Shown here: piece after piece, positions 8,781 through 17,597 of the stretch | How the letters are laid out: each line of letters begins with the position of its first letter | How positions within the stretch are numbered: the stretch's first letter is position 1 | DNA from: Subtercola boreus | GTDB lineage: Bacteria > Actinomycetota > Actinomycetes > Actinomycetales > Microbacteriaceae | NCBI RefSeq assembly: GCF_003399625.1 | Contig: NZ_NBXA01000032.1 | Span: 19,436-83,435 of the forward strand | Direction: 5' to 3' | DNA length: 64,000 nucleotides | Notes under the pieces: model-generated | The model's database searches: none | Told to the model about the DNA's origin: nothing | The model's input: the letters and a program-made list of their open reading frames with translations, nothing else | Translations under genes and position numbers: made by a program

Positions 8781-9419
8781 CTATGCCGGCGAATGCAGGA
8801 GGCGGATGCCGAGGCCTGAGGCGAGGAGGGCGGCGGCCGCGTCGGCGACGATGGTGTCGCCCTGGGCGCGGGTGATGCGACTGGAGGTGATGAGGGTGGC
8901 GGTGCCCTGCATCGTCGCGGCGAAGAGGAGCTTGAAGCGAAAGCGCAGCTCTGCGGGCGAGTCAGCAGGGCCCACAGGCGCGCCCAGCTCGGCAGGGCCG
9001 CCGGACACGGCGGGCATCGCGCCGTCGAGGGTGTCGAAGAGGCGAGCAGCCGCAGCCTCGAGCGCCGGGGTGGGGTGGTTCGACTTCGCAGCGAACATGA
9101 GTTCCATGAGGGTCGCATCGTCGACGCCGAAGTCGACGTAGGCGCGGCCGACACGGCGGAAGCGTTCCTCGAACGAACCCGGGGTTGCGATCGCCGCACC
9201 GACCTTCTCGGTGAGGCGGGCGAAGCCCTGCTCGGCGAGGGCGTCGAGCAGGGCCTGCTTGTCGATGAAGTGGCTGCGAGGGGCGCCGTGGCTCACCCCG
9301 GCCCGACGGGCGAGCTCGCGCAGTGACAGCCCGTCGACACCGCCCTCCCGAAGCACCTGTTCGGCCTGTTCGAGCAGCACCGCGCGGAGGTTCCCGTGAT
9401 GGAAGGGCCGCGATGTCAT
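8781..9419 (-). CDS. TetR family transcriptional regulator
   Basis: This 212-aa protein has an N-terminal TetR helix-turn-helix (LSLRELARRAGVSHGAPRSHF, about residues 32-52) and a divergent C-terminal ligand domain. The end of the HTH (APRSHFIDKQALLDALAEQGF) resembles the WHG-domain subgroup. It is divergent from the NAD(P)-binding gene, with only 62 bp between the starts, which hold a perfect palindrome. The likely role is repression of the neighbour and of itself; the ligand is unknown. Confidence 0.88.
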   Translation of the reverse strand: MTSRPFHHGNLRAVLLEQAEQVLREGGVDGLSLRELARRAGVSHGAPRSHFIDKQALLDALAEQGFARLTEKVGAAIATPGSFEERFRRVGRAYVDFGVDDATLMELMFAAKSNHPTPALEAAAARLFDTLDGAMPAVSGGPAELGAPVGPADSPAELRFRFKLLFAATMQGTATLITSSRITRAQGDTIVADAAAALLASGLGIRLLHSPA

Positions 9420-9438
9420 ACCCTGAGTCTACCCCCGG

Positions 9439-9473
9439 ACTAGACATTGACTATTTACTAGACACTGTCTAGT
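9439..9473. promoter_or_regulatory. TetR operator pair and overlapping promoter
   Basis: A perfect 17-bp palindrome (ACTAGACA, central C, TGTCTAGT) spans 9457-9473, and a second degenerate copy (ACTAGACA, then TGACTATT) spans 9439-9455, offset by 18 bp. A possible -35 TTGACT at 9447 and -10 TAGTCT at 9470, spaced 17 bp, overlap the palindrome. The -10 ends six bases before the ATG of the NAD(P)-binding gene, so that transcript may be leaderless. Confidence 0.7.
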
Positions 9474-9481
9474 CTGGCGAC

Positions 9482-10150
9482 ATGACTTCACCGACAGAAC
9501 CCCAGACCTTCCTCGTGTTCGGCGCCACCGGGCAGACCGGGCAGCACTTCACCTCGCTCGCACTCCAGGCCGGACACCGGGTGCGGGCCCTCGCCCGTAC
9601 CCCCTCCAAGCTCACCCTCGAGCATCCCGATCTCGAGGTGATCCGCGGATCGGTGAGCGACACGGCCGGGGGCGTCGACCTCGACGACCTCGTGCACGGC
9701 ACCGACATCGTGGTCTCGATGCTCGGAGACGTCGAGCAGCAGAGGGAGCAGAAGATCAACACCGAATTCGTGCGGCGCCTCGTGCCCGCGATGCGGAGGA
9801 ACGGCGTGAAGCGGTTCCTCTACCAGGCCGGCGGGCTGAGCAAGGCTCCGGGACGGCCACTGTCACCGGCACTCTGGGCCATCAGGAAGACGCTCGCCCG
9901 CGGCTACGACGGCCAACACAGGGACAACGAAGCCGTGATGGAGTACCTGACGAACGAGGCGCCCGACATCGAATGGATGGTGCACCGGGCCGGCATCGGA
10001 TCGAACGGTGCCTCGAAGGGCGTGCTCGAACGATCGACCCGCCGCCCGAGCATCGGCACCTTCAGGGACTGCGCCGCCTACAACCTCCGCACGGTGATGG
10101 ATGCTGCGGCCATCCACACCGCGGACTTCAGCAAGTACCGCGCGGCCTGA
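9482..10150 (+). CDS. NAD(P)H-binding oxidoreductase-like protein (atypical SDR)
   Basis: This 222-aa protein opens with a dinucleotide-binding motif (VFGATGQTGQHF) followed by RALARTPSKL, as in the NmrA-like and NAD(P)H-binding family. There is no usual SDR Tyr-X-X-X-Lys at the expected place, so it may be a redox sensor or a quinone/flavin-type reductase. The ATG lies only six bases after a possible -10 element. Its divergence from a TetR gene, with an operator between, suggests induction by a small toxic or redox-active compound. Confidence 0.8.
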   Translation: MTSPTEPQTFLVFGATGQTGQHFTSLALQAGHRVRALARTPSKLTLEHPDLEVIRGSVSDTAGGVDLDDLVHGTDIVVSMLGDVEQQREQKINTEFVRRLVPAMRRNGVKRFLYQAGGLSKAPGRPLSPALWAIRKTLARGYDGQHRDNEAVMEYLTNEAPDIEWMVHRAGIGSNGASKGVLERSTRRPSIGTFRDCAAYNLRTVMDAAAIHTADFSKYRAA

Positions 10151-10160
10151 CCGCCGCACT

Positions 10161-12200
10161 TCAGGTGGTCGGGGCGACGGGGAGCCAGACGCGCATCGTG
10201 GAGGGCCCGCGGTTGGCCCAGGCGAAGTACGGGGTCAGCAGCACCTCGCGCGGCCGACCGGTCTCCGGGGGAACGGGAGCACCCGGCGCGTACGGCCAGG
10301 AGGCGTCGTCGGCCACGTCGTCGGCGCGGAGCGCGATGGCGGCCAGGGCGCCCGTCGGTGTCGAGCGGAGCGGCCTGCTCAGGTCGAGCTCAGCCTGCTC
10401 GGTGCTCGATGCCACACCCGGGGCCCCGGCCTCACCGGAGGCACCGGCCACGCCCGGGAGGTCAGTCACACCCGGCAGGTCGGGCGACTCCAGGGCCAGC
10501 ACGAGGGGCCCTCGCTCGATGGCGACGGTTCCGCGCACGGCGTCGATGCGGGGGTGCGGATGCACGATCCGGGGCTCCATCGGGAGGTGGAGCGTGAACA
10601 CCTCGCCGGCCGCGAAGGTGCGCGCGACCGTGACCGAAGCGCCGCTGATGCGGGTGGTCGCGCCCGCGACCGTGAGGGTCGCGGCATCCTGGGCCCACGA
10701 CGGAACCCGCAGGGTGATCGCCGCCGTCACGGGCTCGAGTACGGTGACCGAGATGTCGCCGTCGAAGGGGTAGCCGGTTCGGGTCTCGAGGGCGACGATC
10801 CGCCCGTCGGGCAGGGTCGTGCGGATGGCGGCGTCTGCGTACTGGTGCAGCTGCACGCCCGTGGCGTCGGCGGTGGCGAAGTACAGCGCGACGCTCGCGA
10901 GCGTGCGCGCCACATTGGTGGGGCAGCACGAGACCTCGAACCACGGCGCCCGGAGGCTCGATTCCGCCCGCTCGCTGAGCACGCCGTCGGCAGGTGAGGC
11001 GCCGGCGGTGCGCTGCTGCAGGGGGTTGGTGTAGAAGAAGGCGCGCCCGTCTTCCCGCGGGGAGGCGAGCACCGTGTTGAGCAGGGTGCGCTCGATGAGG
11101 TCGGCGTAGGCCGGGTCGCCGGTCTCGAGGAGCAGCCGCCAGCTGAGCATGACCGAACCGATGCCGGCACAGGTCTCCGAGTAGGCGCGATCGGCGGGGA
11201 GTTCGTAGTCGTCGCCGAACGCCTCGTCCTGGTGGTGGGATCCCATTCCGCCGGTGATGTAGGTGCGCCGGGAGACGGTGTTCCTCCACTGCAGGGCGAC
11301 GGCGTCGGCGAGGTCGCGGTCGCCGGTCTCGGTGGCCACGTCGAGGGCTCCGCTCGCGAGGTAGAGGGCGCGCACCGCATGGCCGCGGAGCACGGTGGCG
11401 TCGCGCACGGGCAGGTCGTCCTGGAAGTACTCGTGCCCGAACAGGATGGTGGTGGCGAGAAGTCCCTTGCCGCGGCGCTCGATGAAGAGGCGGGCGAGTT
11501 CGAGGTAACGCGGTTCGTCGAGTGCTCGGGAGAGTTCGGCGAGCGCCACCTCGATCTGTGGATGCCCGCAGATCGCCGATCGTCCGTCGGGGCCGAATTC
11601 GCGGTAGACGTGGTCGGCGAGCCGCCGGGCGACGTCGACGAGTTCGTCGTCGTGTCCGCCGCGGAGCCGCGCGACAGCGGCCTGGAACAGGTGGCCGAAG
11701 CAGTAGAGCTCGTGCCCCCACTCGAGGTTCGAATAGCGGCCCGGCTGCCCCGGATGCCCGAAGCTGGTGTGCAGGTAGCCGTCGGGCTCCTGGGCCGCGG
11801 CGACCCGGGTGACGAGGGCCTGGTAGCGGGCATCCAGAGCAGGCGACGGGCGCCGGGCCAGCTCCCAGGCCATCGCTTCGAGCAGTTTGTAGATCTCCGA
11901 GTCGACGAACTCGATGCCGGAGTGGGCGCGGCCGACGGTGCCGTCGACGACGCGGTCGAAGTTGGCGCTCCAGCCGATGCGTTCCATCCACGATTCGCAG
12001 TGGGCGAGGATGACGTCGGCGTTCAGGGTCTGGCGCTCGCCCCAGAATCCGCCGTCGACGCTGATCTCGTCGGGACCGAGGGGACGAAGGCGCGAGCGCG
12101 AGGGCGCGACCGGGCCGCCGCGCAGGGCCAGCCCCGGGCCGGCGCTCGAACCGCCGCCCGGGGGCCGAGAGGGCAGGGTCACCGCGACATCATGGGACAA
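10161..12200 (-). CDS. GH127-type beta-L-arabinofuranosidase
   Basis: This protein of about 679 aa matches the GH127 family. The expected active-site set is visible: Glu in HHQDEAFG at the acid/base position, 16 residues before ETC (zinc ligands Glu and Cys), then SCCPTN with the paired Cys that hold the nucleophile and a zinc ligand. The enzyme releases L-arabinofuranose residues from plant cell-wall glycans or glycoproteins. The start is uncertain: TTG at 12200 or GTG at 12182, both overlapping the end of the GH31 gene. No signal peptide is evident, so it should act in the cytoplasm on imported oligosaccharides. Confidence 0.87.
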   Translation of the reverse strand: MSHDVAVTLPSRPPGGGSSAGPGLALRGGPVAPSRSRLRPLGPDEISVDGGFWGERQTLNADVILAHCESWMERIGWSANFDRVVDGTVGRAHSGIEFVDSEIYKLLEAMAWELARRPSPALDARYQALVTRVAAAQEPDGYLHTSFGHPGQPGRYSNLEWGHELYCFGHLFQAAVARLRGGHDDELVDVARRLADHVYREFGPDGRSAICGHPQIEVALAELSRALDEPRYLELARLFIERRGKGLLATTILFGHEYFQDDLPVRDATVLRGHAVRALYLASGALDVATETGDRDLADAVALQWRNTVSRRTYITGGMGSHHQDEAFGDDYELPADRAYSETCAGIGSVMLSWRLLLETGDPAYADLIERTLLNTVLASPREDGRAFFYTNPLQQRTAGASPADGVLSERAESSLRAPWFEVSCCPTNVARTLASVALYFATADATGVQLHQYADAAIRTTLPDGRIVALETRTGYPFDGDISVTVLEPVTAAITLRVPSWAQDAATLTVAGATTRISGASVTVARTFAAGEVFTLHLPMEPRIVHPHPRIDAVRGTVAIERGPLVLALESPDLPGVTDLPGVAGASGEAGAPGVASSTEQAELDLSRPLRSTPTGALAAIALRADDVADDASWPYAPGAPVPPETGRPREVLLTPYFAWANRGPSTMRVWLPVAPTT

Positions 12201-14199
12201 GGGACACCTGGGCTTCTTCTCGGAGGAAAACGGGAATGTGTTCGAGGGGCGCCTCGGCGACGACCGTCTGGCCGCCCGCGAAGACCGCACCCGAGCGCGC
12301 GTCGACCCAGCGACCGGTGCCCGGCAGGTAGACCGACCGGGAGCGCTGCCCGGGAGCAGTGACCGGGGCGACGAGGATGTCGGGGCCGAAGAGGAACTGG
12401 TCCTCGATCATCCACGCCGCCTCATCGGCCGGATAGTCGACGAACAGCGGCCTCATCGGCGGCAGCCCCGTCTGAGCGGCGAGCCGCATCTGGTCGTGGA
12501 TGTACGGGCGGAGCCGTTCCCGAAGCTCGAGCACCCCCGTGAGGATCGGCAGCGCCTCCTCGCCGAACGACCAGAGCTCGTTCGGCCCGCCGGTCATCTC
12601 GAAACCGGTCGGCGTTCGGGGTTCGCGGTCGCCGTGCAGCCGGAACAGCGGGCAGAAGACGCCGTACTGGAACCAGCGGATGACCAGCTCCCGGTACGCG
12701 GGGTCGCTGGCGTCGCCGCCGTGGAAGCCGCCGATGTCGGTGGTCCACCACGGGATGCCCGAGACCGCGATCGCAAGTCCCGCCCGCACCTGCTGCGTGA
12801 GCGAGAGCCAGGTGGCAGGGATGTCACCCGACCAGACAGCGGCACCGTACTTCTGGGATCCGGCCCACGCCGACCGGCAGAGCAGCACGGTGGGCTCCTC
12901 GCCGGCCGCCGCCATACCCTCGGCGAAGAGCCGCGCGTTGTCGCGGGGGTAGATGTTGGCGACCTCGGCCCCGGGACCGGCGGAGAGATGCATGTTCGCC
13001 GGATGCGCGGGGTTCAGCTCGGGTTCCGAGGCGTCGAGCCAGAAGACCCGGATGCCGTGGGCGAGGTAGTTCTTCGCCACCAGGTCCCAGATGTAGTCGC
13101 GCGTCCCGGGGTTGGTCGGGTCGTAGAAGCCGACCGGCATGGGGGTCTGCATGCCTTTGTCCTGGATGGTCTGCAGGAATTCGACCCCCTGGTCGGCACC
13201 GACGAGGAGCCCGCGGTCGCGATAGTCGGCGAAGTTCTCCGAGAGCGGAGAGATCGTGGGCCAGATGGAGACCATCAGTTCGACGCCGAGCGCCTTCAGC
13301 TCGGCGACCATGCCGGGCACGTCGGGCCATTCGGTCTCGTCGAAGCGGAAGTCGCCCATCGCCGACCAGTGGAAGAAGTCGGCGACGATCACCGAGAGGG
13401 GCAGGCCGCGGCTCGTGTGCTCGCGTGCGACGCCCAGCAGTTCGTCCTGGTTGCGATAGCGGAGCTTGGACTGCCAGAACCCGCTCGCCCACTCCGGGAG
13501 ATCCGGCGAATGGCCGGTCGCGTCGGCGTAGCGCGCGAGCTGGTCGGCGGGGGTGGGGGCTGCCGTGATCCAGTAGTCGATCTCGCGGGCCTGGCCGGCC
13601 TGCCAGCGGGTGGCGTTGGCGGCGAAGTCGACGCGGCCGACGGCGGGCACGTTCCAGAGCAGGGCGTAGCCGCGGGAGGAGAGCACGAACGGGATGTTCA
13701 CCTCGGCGTTCCGCTGCACGAGGTCGAGGGAGAGACCCTTGATGTCGAGGCGGCCGTGGGTGCGCTGGCCGAGCCCGTAGAGCTTCTCGTCGTCGTAGGC
13801 GCGGAACTGCTGGTGCACCTCGGCGGCGCCCGAGTTGTTGCCGACGAAGACGCGGGCCCCGGGCATCCAGAAGTGTTCGCGGCTCTCCGCGATCAGCTCC
13901 CGTCCAGTGGCCGTGTCGGAGAAGGTGAGGTGAGGTTCGGGGTAGGGCTCGGCGGTGTCGAAGGTGACCGTCACGGTGAGGGCGCCGGTGACGAGGGTGG
14001 CGCGGGTGGGGCCCGTGGTGACGACGATGTCGGGCGAGACATCCGGAGCCGTGTCGGCAAGCGCCCCCGCGCTCTCGGCGGGCAGCCGATACTGCGCTGC
14101 ACGCACCCGGGCACTGTCGGCGCCCCACGCTTCGATGACGAGCACCTCGTGGCGATGGCGCACTTCGAGTGCGCGGCCCAGGTTCAGGAAGGTGACCAT
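12190..14199 (-). CDS. GH31 family alpha-glycosidase (alpha-xylosidase/glucosidase type)
   Basis: This 669-aa cytoplasmic glycosidase has the GH31 nucleophile motif FWLDASEPE and a downstream acid/base motif WSGDIPATW, followed by GIPWWTTDIGGF and the substrate-site RLHGDREP. The DASEPE form of the nucleophile motif fits the alpha-xylosidase-like branch, but the substrate is inferred. The ATG at 14199 overlaps the stop of the upstream permease (ATGA). It works with GH127 and the sugar ABC transporter in a plant-glycan utilisation operon. Confidence 0.88.
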   Translation of the reverse strand: MVTFLNLGRALEVRHRHEVLVIEAWGADSARVRAAQYRLPAESAGALADTAPDVSPDIVVTTGPTRATLVTGALTVTVTFDTAEPYPEPHLTFSDTATGRELIAESREHFWMPGARVFVGNNSGAAEVHQQFRAYDDEKLYGLGQRTHGRLDIKGLSLDLVQRNAEVNIPFVLSSRGYALLWNVPAVGRVDFAANATRWQAGQAREIDYWITAAPTPADQLARYADATGHSPDLPEWASGFWQSKLRYRNQDELLGVAREHTSRGLPLSVIVADFFHWSAMGDFRFDETEWPDVPGMVAELKALGVELMVSIWPTISPLSENFADYRDRGLLVGADQGVEFLQTIQDKGMQTPMPVGFYDPTNPGTRDYIWDLVAKNYLAHGIRVFWLDASEPELNPAHPANMHLSAGPGAEVANIYPRDNARLFAEGMAAAGEEPTVLLCRSAWAGSQKYGAAVWSGDIPATWLSLTQQVRAGLAIAVSGIPWWTTDIGGFHGGDASDPAYRELVIRWFQYGVFCPLFRLHGDREPRTPTGFEMTGGPNELWSFGEEALPILTGVLELRERLRPYIHDQMRLAAQTGLPPMRPLFVDYPADEAAWMIEDQFLFGPDILVAPVTAPGQRSRSVYLPGTGRWVDARSGAVFAGGQTVVAEAPLEHIPVFLREEAQVSLVP

Positions 14200-15095
14200 C
14201 AGTCCTTGACCGCCCCCGCTGTGACGCCGGCCGCGACATAGCGCTGGGCGACGATGAGCAGCACGGCTGCCGGGATGGATGCGACGACTGCTGTGGCCAT
14301 GATCGAGTTCCACTCCTGGTTGTTGTTGCCGATGTACTTGTAGATGCCGAGCGTGATGGGTTGGATCTTGCCGCCCCCGTCGAGAGTCGAGGCGAAGATG
14401 AAGTCCGACCACGCCCAGAGGAACGCGAACAGCGACACCGTCACGACCGAGTTGCGGCTGATCGGCAGCACCACAGACCGGAACGTTCGCCAGTACGAGG
14501 CGCCGTCGATCTTCGCCGCCGACATCAGCTCGTCGGGGATCGCCGACATGAACGCGGTGAACAGCAGCACGCCGAACGGCACCGCGATGGTCGAATCCGC
14601 CAGGATCAGCCCCGGAATCGAGTTCAGGATGCCCAGGTTCAGGTAGATCGCATAGAACCCCATGGCCATGATGATGCCGGGGATCATCTGCGCGATCAGA
14701 AAGATGAAGCTCACCGCTCCCCCGCCGCGCGGGCGCAGTTTCGCCAGCGCGTACCCGGCCGGGGCGGCGAGCACGAGCGTCAGCACGACCGTTCCGAGGC
14801 CGACGACGAGGCTGGTGCCGAGGTAGGGCAGCTGCTGCGAGAGCACGGCCTGGTACCCCGAGAACGTCGGATCGAACGGGAACCAGTTGGGCGGGCTCTT
14901 CCGCATGTCGGCGGTCTTCGTCAGCGAGACGTTGATCATCCAGTAGATGGGGAAGAGCATCAGCGCGGTGAGCACGACGCCGATGAGAGTGAAGTACCAG
15001 GTGGGGCGCTGGCGGCGCGCCTGCCCGGGCTGGCCGGCGGCGCCGGCGGCGGTGCGCGGTGCGACGGTGCTCCGCGGTGTGGCCAGAGCGGTCAT
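14199..15095 (-). CDS. Carbohydrate ABC transporter permease (MalG type)
   Basis: This 298-aa protein has an N-terminal membrane segment (FTLIGVVLTALMLFPIYWM) and about five more. A conserved cytoplasmic loop (SAAKIDGASYWRTFRSVVLP) is the EAA motif that contacts the ATPase. The start at 15095 overlaps the MalF-type gene stop by ATGA. No ATPase is encoded in this operon, so a shared MsiK-like ATPase elsewhere is expected, as is usual in actinobacteria. Confidence 0.92.
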   Translation of the reverse strand: MTALATPRSTVAPRTAAGAAGQPGQARRQRPTWYFTLIGVVLTALMLFPIYWMINVSLTKTADMRKSPPNWFPFDPTFSGYQAVLSQQLPYLGTSLVVGLGTVVLTLVLAAPAGYALAKLRPRGGGAVSFIFLIAQMIPGIIMAMGFYAIYLNLGILNSIPGLILADSTIAVPFGVLLFTAFMSAIPDELMSAAKIDGASYWRTFRSVVLPISRNSVVTVSLFAFLWAWSDFIFASTLDGGGKIQPITLGIYKYIGNNNQEWNSIMATAVVASIPAAVLLIVAQRYVAAGVTAGAVKD

Positions 15096-16108
15096 CGCCT
15101 GGCCTCCCTTCGCTGCAGGTAGATGTAGACGAGCCCGAACACGAGGGCGACGATGATGAGGATGTTGCCGACCGCGGCGGCGGGGCCGAAGCGGGGCAGC
15201 GTCGAGCCGAAGCCGAGCTGGTACGACCAGGTCGAGAGCGTGGTCGACGAGCTCGCCGGGCCGCCCTTCGTCATGATCCAGATGATGTCGAACACCTTCA
15301 GGGTGTAGACGAGGCCGAGCAGGATCGTGATGGCTGACACCGGGCGCAGCAGCGGGAACGTGATGCGCCAGAACTTCTGCCAGGCGTTCGCCCCGTCGAG
15401 CGAGGCGGCCTCGTAGAGGTCGGCGGAGATGTTCTGCAGGCCGCTGTAGAGGATGACGAGGTTGAAAGGGATGCCGATCCAGATGTTGGCGATCGTCACT
15501 GAGATGAGGGCCCACTGCGGAGAGGTGAGCCAGTTGATGCTGCCGATGCCGAACGATTCGAGGAAGGAGTTCACAATGCCCGAGTCGCTGTTGAGCATCC
15601 ACGACCAGGTCGACGCCGACACGATGAGCGGCAGCAGCCACGGCACCAGGAACAGCGCCCGGAGCGTCGACGACAACCGGAACCGGTTGAAGAAGAACAC
15701 CGCGAGAGCCATGCCGAGACTGAACTGCAACAGGATCGACACCAGCACGAAGAACCCGGTGTGGAAGATCGCGGGCCCGAACGTCGGGTCGGCGAAGACC
15801 TTCAGGTAGTTCTCCAGCCCGACGAAGGGTGCGTTGCCCTGCACGAACGAGCGCACCGTGTAGTCGCGGATGCTCAGGTCGATGTTCTTGTAGAGCGGGA
15901 GCGCGTAGAACAGCACCAGGTAGACGACGACCGGGGCGAGGAACGCCCACGCCGCCCACTGCGTGGAACGGGGGCGACGAGGCCTGGGGCGGGTGCGCCC
16001 GGTGGCCGTGTCGCGGGCGGATGCGCCCGAGCCGCGATTGGTCGTGGCGGGCACCGCCGCCCCACCCGGCGATGCGGGTGAGGCGGCGGCTTTGTGCGTG
16101 AGCGTCAC
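15092..16108 (-). CDS. Carbohydrate ABC transporter permease (MalF type)
   Basis: This 338-aa protein has a Pro/Arg-rich cytoplasmic N-terminus, then six membrane spans beginning AFLAPVVVYLVLFYALPLY, and the EAA loop YEAASLDGANAWQKFWRITF. It starts with GTG at 16108, ten bases after the binding-protein stop. It pairs with the MalG-type permease downstream. Confidence 0.92.
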   Translation of the reverse strand: MTLTHKAAASPASPGGAAVPATTNRGSGASARDTATGRTRPRPRRPRSTQWAAWAFLAPVVVYLVLFYALPLYKNIDLSIRDYTVRSFVQGNAPFVGLENYLKVFADPTFGPAIFHTGFFVLVSILLQFSLGMALAVFFFNRFRLSSTLRALFLVPWLLPLIVSASTWSWMLNSDSGIVNSFLESFGIGSINWLTSPQWALISVTIANIWIGIPFNLVILYSGLQNISADLYEAASLDGANAWQKFWRITFPLLRPVSAITILLGLVYTLKVFDIIWIMTKGGPASSSTTLSTWSYQLGFGSTLPRFGPAAAVGNILIIVALVFGLVYIYLQRREARR

Positions 16109-16118
16109 GGCGTGCGTC

Positions 16119-17384
16119 CTACTGCGCTGCCGCAGCGGCGGTCTGGGCCGCCTTCATCGCGTCGGCGGGCTGCTGGCTGCCCGAGAGAGCATTCTGGAAT
16201 CCGCCCCACATGGCCTGCGAGATGACCGGGTACTTCGTGCCGAGGTTGTCACTCGTGCGGCCGCGGGCGGCGGCGACGGCGGCGACCCACGGGGTGAGTT
16301 CGGCGTTGGCTGCGACCTGCTGCGTCTGCACGGTGGCGACCGGTGCCACGTACGACAGCGTGGTGTCGGTGGTCAGCAGGTTCGAGTCGCTGGTGAGGCA
16401 GGAGATGATCTTCTCCGTCGTGGCGTAGCGGCCCGTGTCGCTCTGCACGGGAGCGGAGACGAACTCGCCGCCCGTCGGTGCGGCAGCGGATCCGCCCGCC
16501 TTCGCCGGGATGGGGATGACACCGTACTTCAGGCCCGATTTGTCGGCCCCGGCGAGCTGCCAGGTGCCGTTCTCAGAAAAGGCGAAGTTGCCGGTGAGGA
16601 ACTCCTGCCAGCTGGTGGTCTGGGTGTTGTTGATCACCGAGTTCGGGGCGTAGCCCTGTTTCACCCAGTCGGTCCAGAGTGTGGCCGCATCGACGGCCTG
16701 GCTCGAGCTGAGGTCGGTCAGTTCGGCTCCGGCCCCCCAGAACCAGGGCAAAAACTGGAAGCTGCCCTCCTCGGTTCCGATACCGGAGAAGGTGATGCCC
16801 TGCTTGCCGGAAGCGGTGACCTTGGCGAGGGCCGCGTTCAGCGACGCCCAGTCGGTGACGCTCGCGATGTCGACACCCGCCGCTGAGAGAACATCCTTGT
16901 TGTAGTACAGCGCGAGCGTGTTCGCGCCGATCGGAACGCCGAACGTGTCGCCGTTGCTCTGGCCGGCGGCGAGGATGTTCTTCTCGAAGTTCGACGTGTC
17001 GAGGCCCAGGTCCTTGGTGGTGGTCAGGATGCCCGCATCCGCCAGCGTCGACACGACGGGGTTGTCCACGACCAGGATGTCGGGCGAGCTGCCCTGCTGG
17101 CCGGCCAGGAGCGCCTTGCTCGTGAGGTCGGACGTGTCGTACCCGGTGCGCTGGATGGTGACGCCGGCATCCGTGCCGCACTTCGCCACCAGCTTCGACC
17201 AGTCGGCGGTCTCGTCGAACTGGGGGTACGGATCCCAGAAGGTGTACGTGCCACCGGCTGCGGCGGCGTCGGTCGACGACGACGTCGATCCCGATCCCGA
17301 CGAACAGGCGGAGAGCGCCACCAGGGCGGTGATCGAGAGAACGGCTGCTGCTGCGAGCCGGCCCCTCTGTGCGGAGATGTTCAC
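16119..17384 (-). CDS. Extracellular sugar-binding lipoprotein (ABC transporter, family 1)
   Basis: This 421-aa protein carries an actinobacterial lipoprotein signal with lipobox LSAC and a Ser/Thr-rich linker, then a family 1 solute-binding fold (GVPIGANTLALYYNKDVL and WQEFLTGNFAFSENGTW). GTG at 17384 is chosen over the upstream ATG at 17414 because AGAGGA lies six bases before it. It is the first gene of the glycan operon, divergent from the LacI regulator. It probably binds arabinose- or xylose-containing oligosaccharides, judging from the two hydrolases of the operon. Confidence 0.9.
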   Translation of the reverse strand: MNISAQRGRLAAAAVLSITALVALSACSSGSGSTSSSTDAAAAGGTYTFWDPYPQFDETADWSKLVAKCGTDAGVTIQRTGYDTSDLTSKALLAGQQGSSPDILVVDNPVVSTLADAGILTTTKDLGLDTSNFEKNILAAGQSNGDTFGVPIGANTLALYYNKDVLSAAGVDIASVTDWASLNAALAKVTASGKQGITFSGIGTEEGSFQFLPWFWGAGAELTDLSSSQAVDAATLWTDWVKQGYAPNSVINNTQTTSWQEFLTGNFAFSENGTWQLAGADKSGLKYGVIPIPAKAGGSAAAPTGGEFVSAPVQSDTGRYATTEKIISCLTSDSNLLTTDTTLSYVAPVATVQTQQVAANAELTPWVAAVAAARGRTSDNLGTKYPVISQAMWGGFQNALSGSQQPADAMKAAQTAAAAAQ

Positions 17385-17432
17385 GATATTCCTCTCTGAA
17401 TGTGACGTGTTCAAGCAGTGTCGGACCTTCGT

Positions 17433-17564
17433 TACCGAAAAGACCGAAAGTAGTTTCGGGAATGACTATATGGTGCTCGGATACCCGCGTCAAGAACAAT
17501 CTTCGATCCGACTGCGGCAAGAATGTGGTGAGGACACGACGGTCGTTTCGGTAGGGTTTCGGTA
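17433..17564. promoter_or_regulatory. LacI-type operator cluster, repeats of TTTCGGTA
   Basis: The region between the binding-protein and LacI genes holds TACCGAAA at 17433-17440, an inverted pair CCGAAA and TTTCGG (17444-17459, 4-base spacer), and two direct TTTCGGTA copies at 17546-17553 and 17557-17564, 11 bp apart. The first pair of sites is near the operon start and the last pair near lacI, as expected for joint control of both directions by the adjacent LacI protein. Confidence 0.65.
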
Positions 17565-17597
17565 AAGCCCGAACGCACGGATCCGACGGAGGTGGTG

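Noticed and set aside
11914..14241. A 775-aa plus-strand open frame opposite the GH31 gene
   Set aside because: No domain is recognised, while the minus strand has intact GH31 catalytic motifs.
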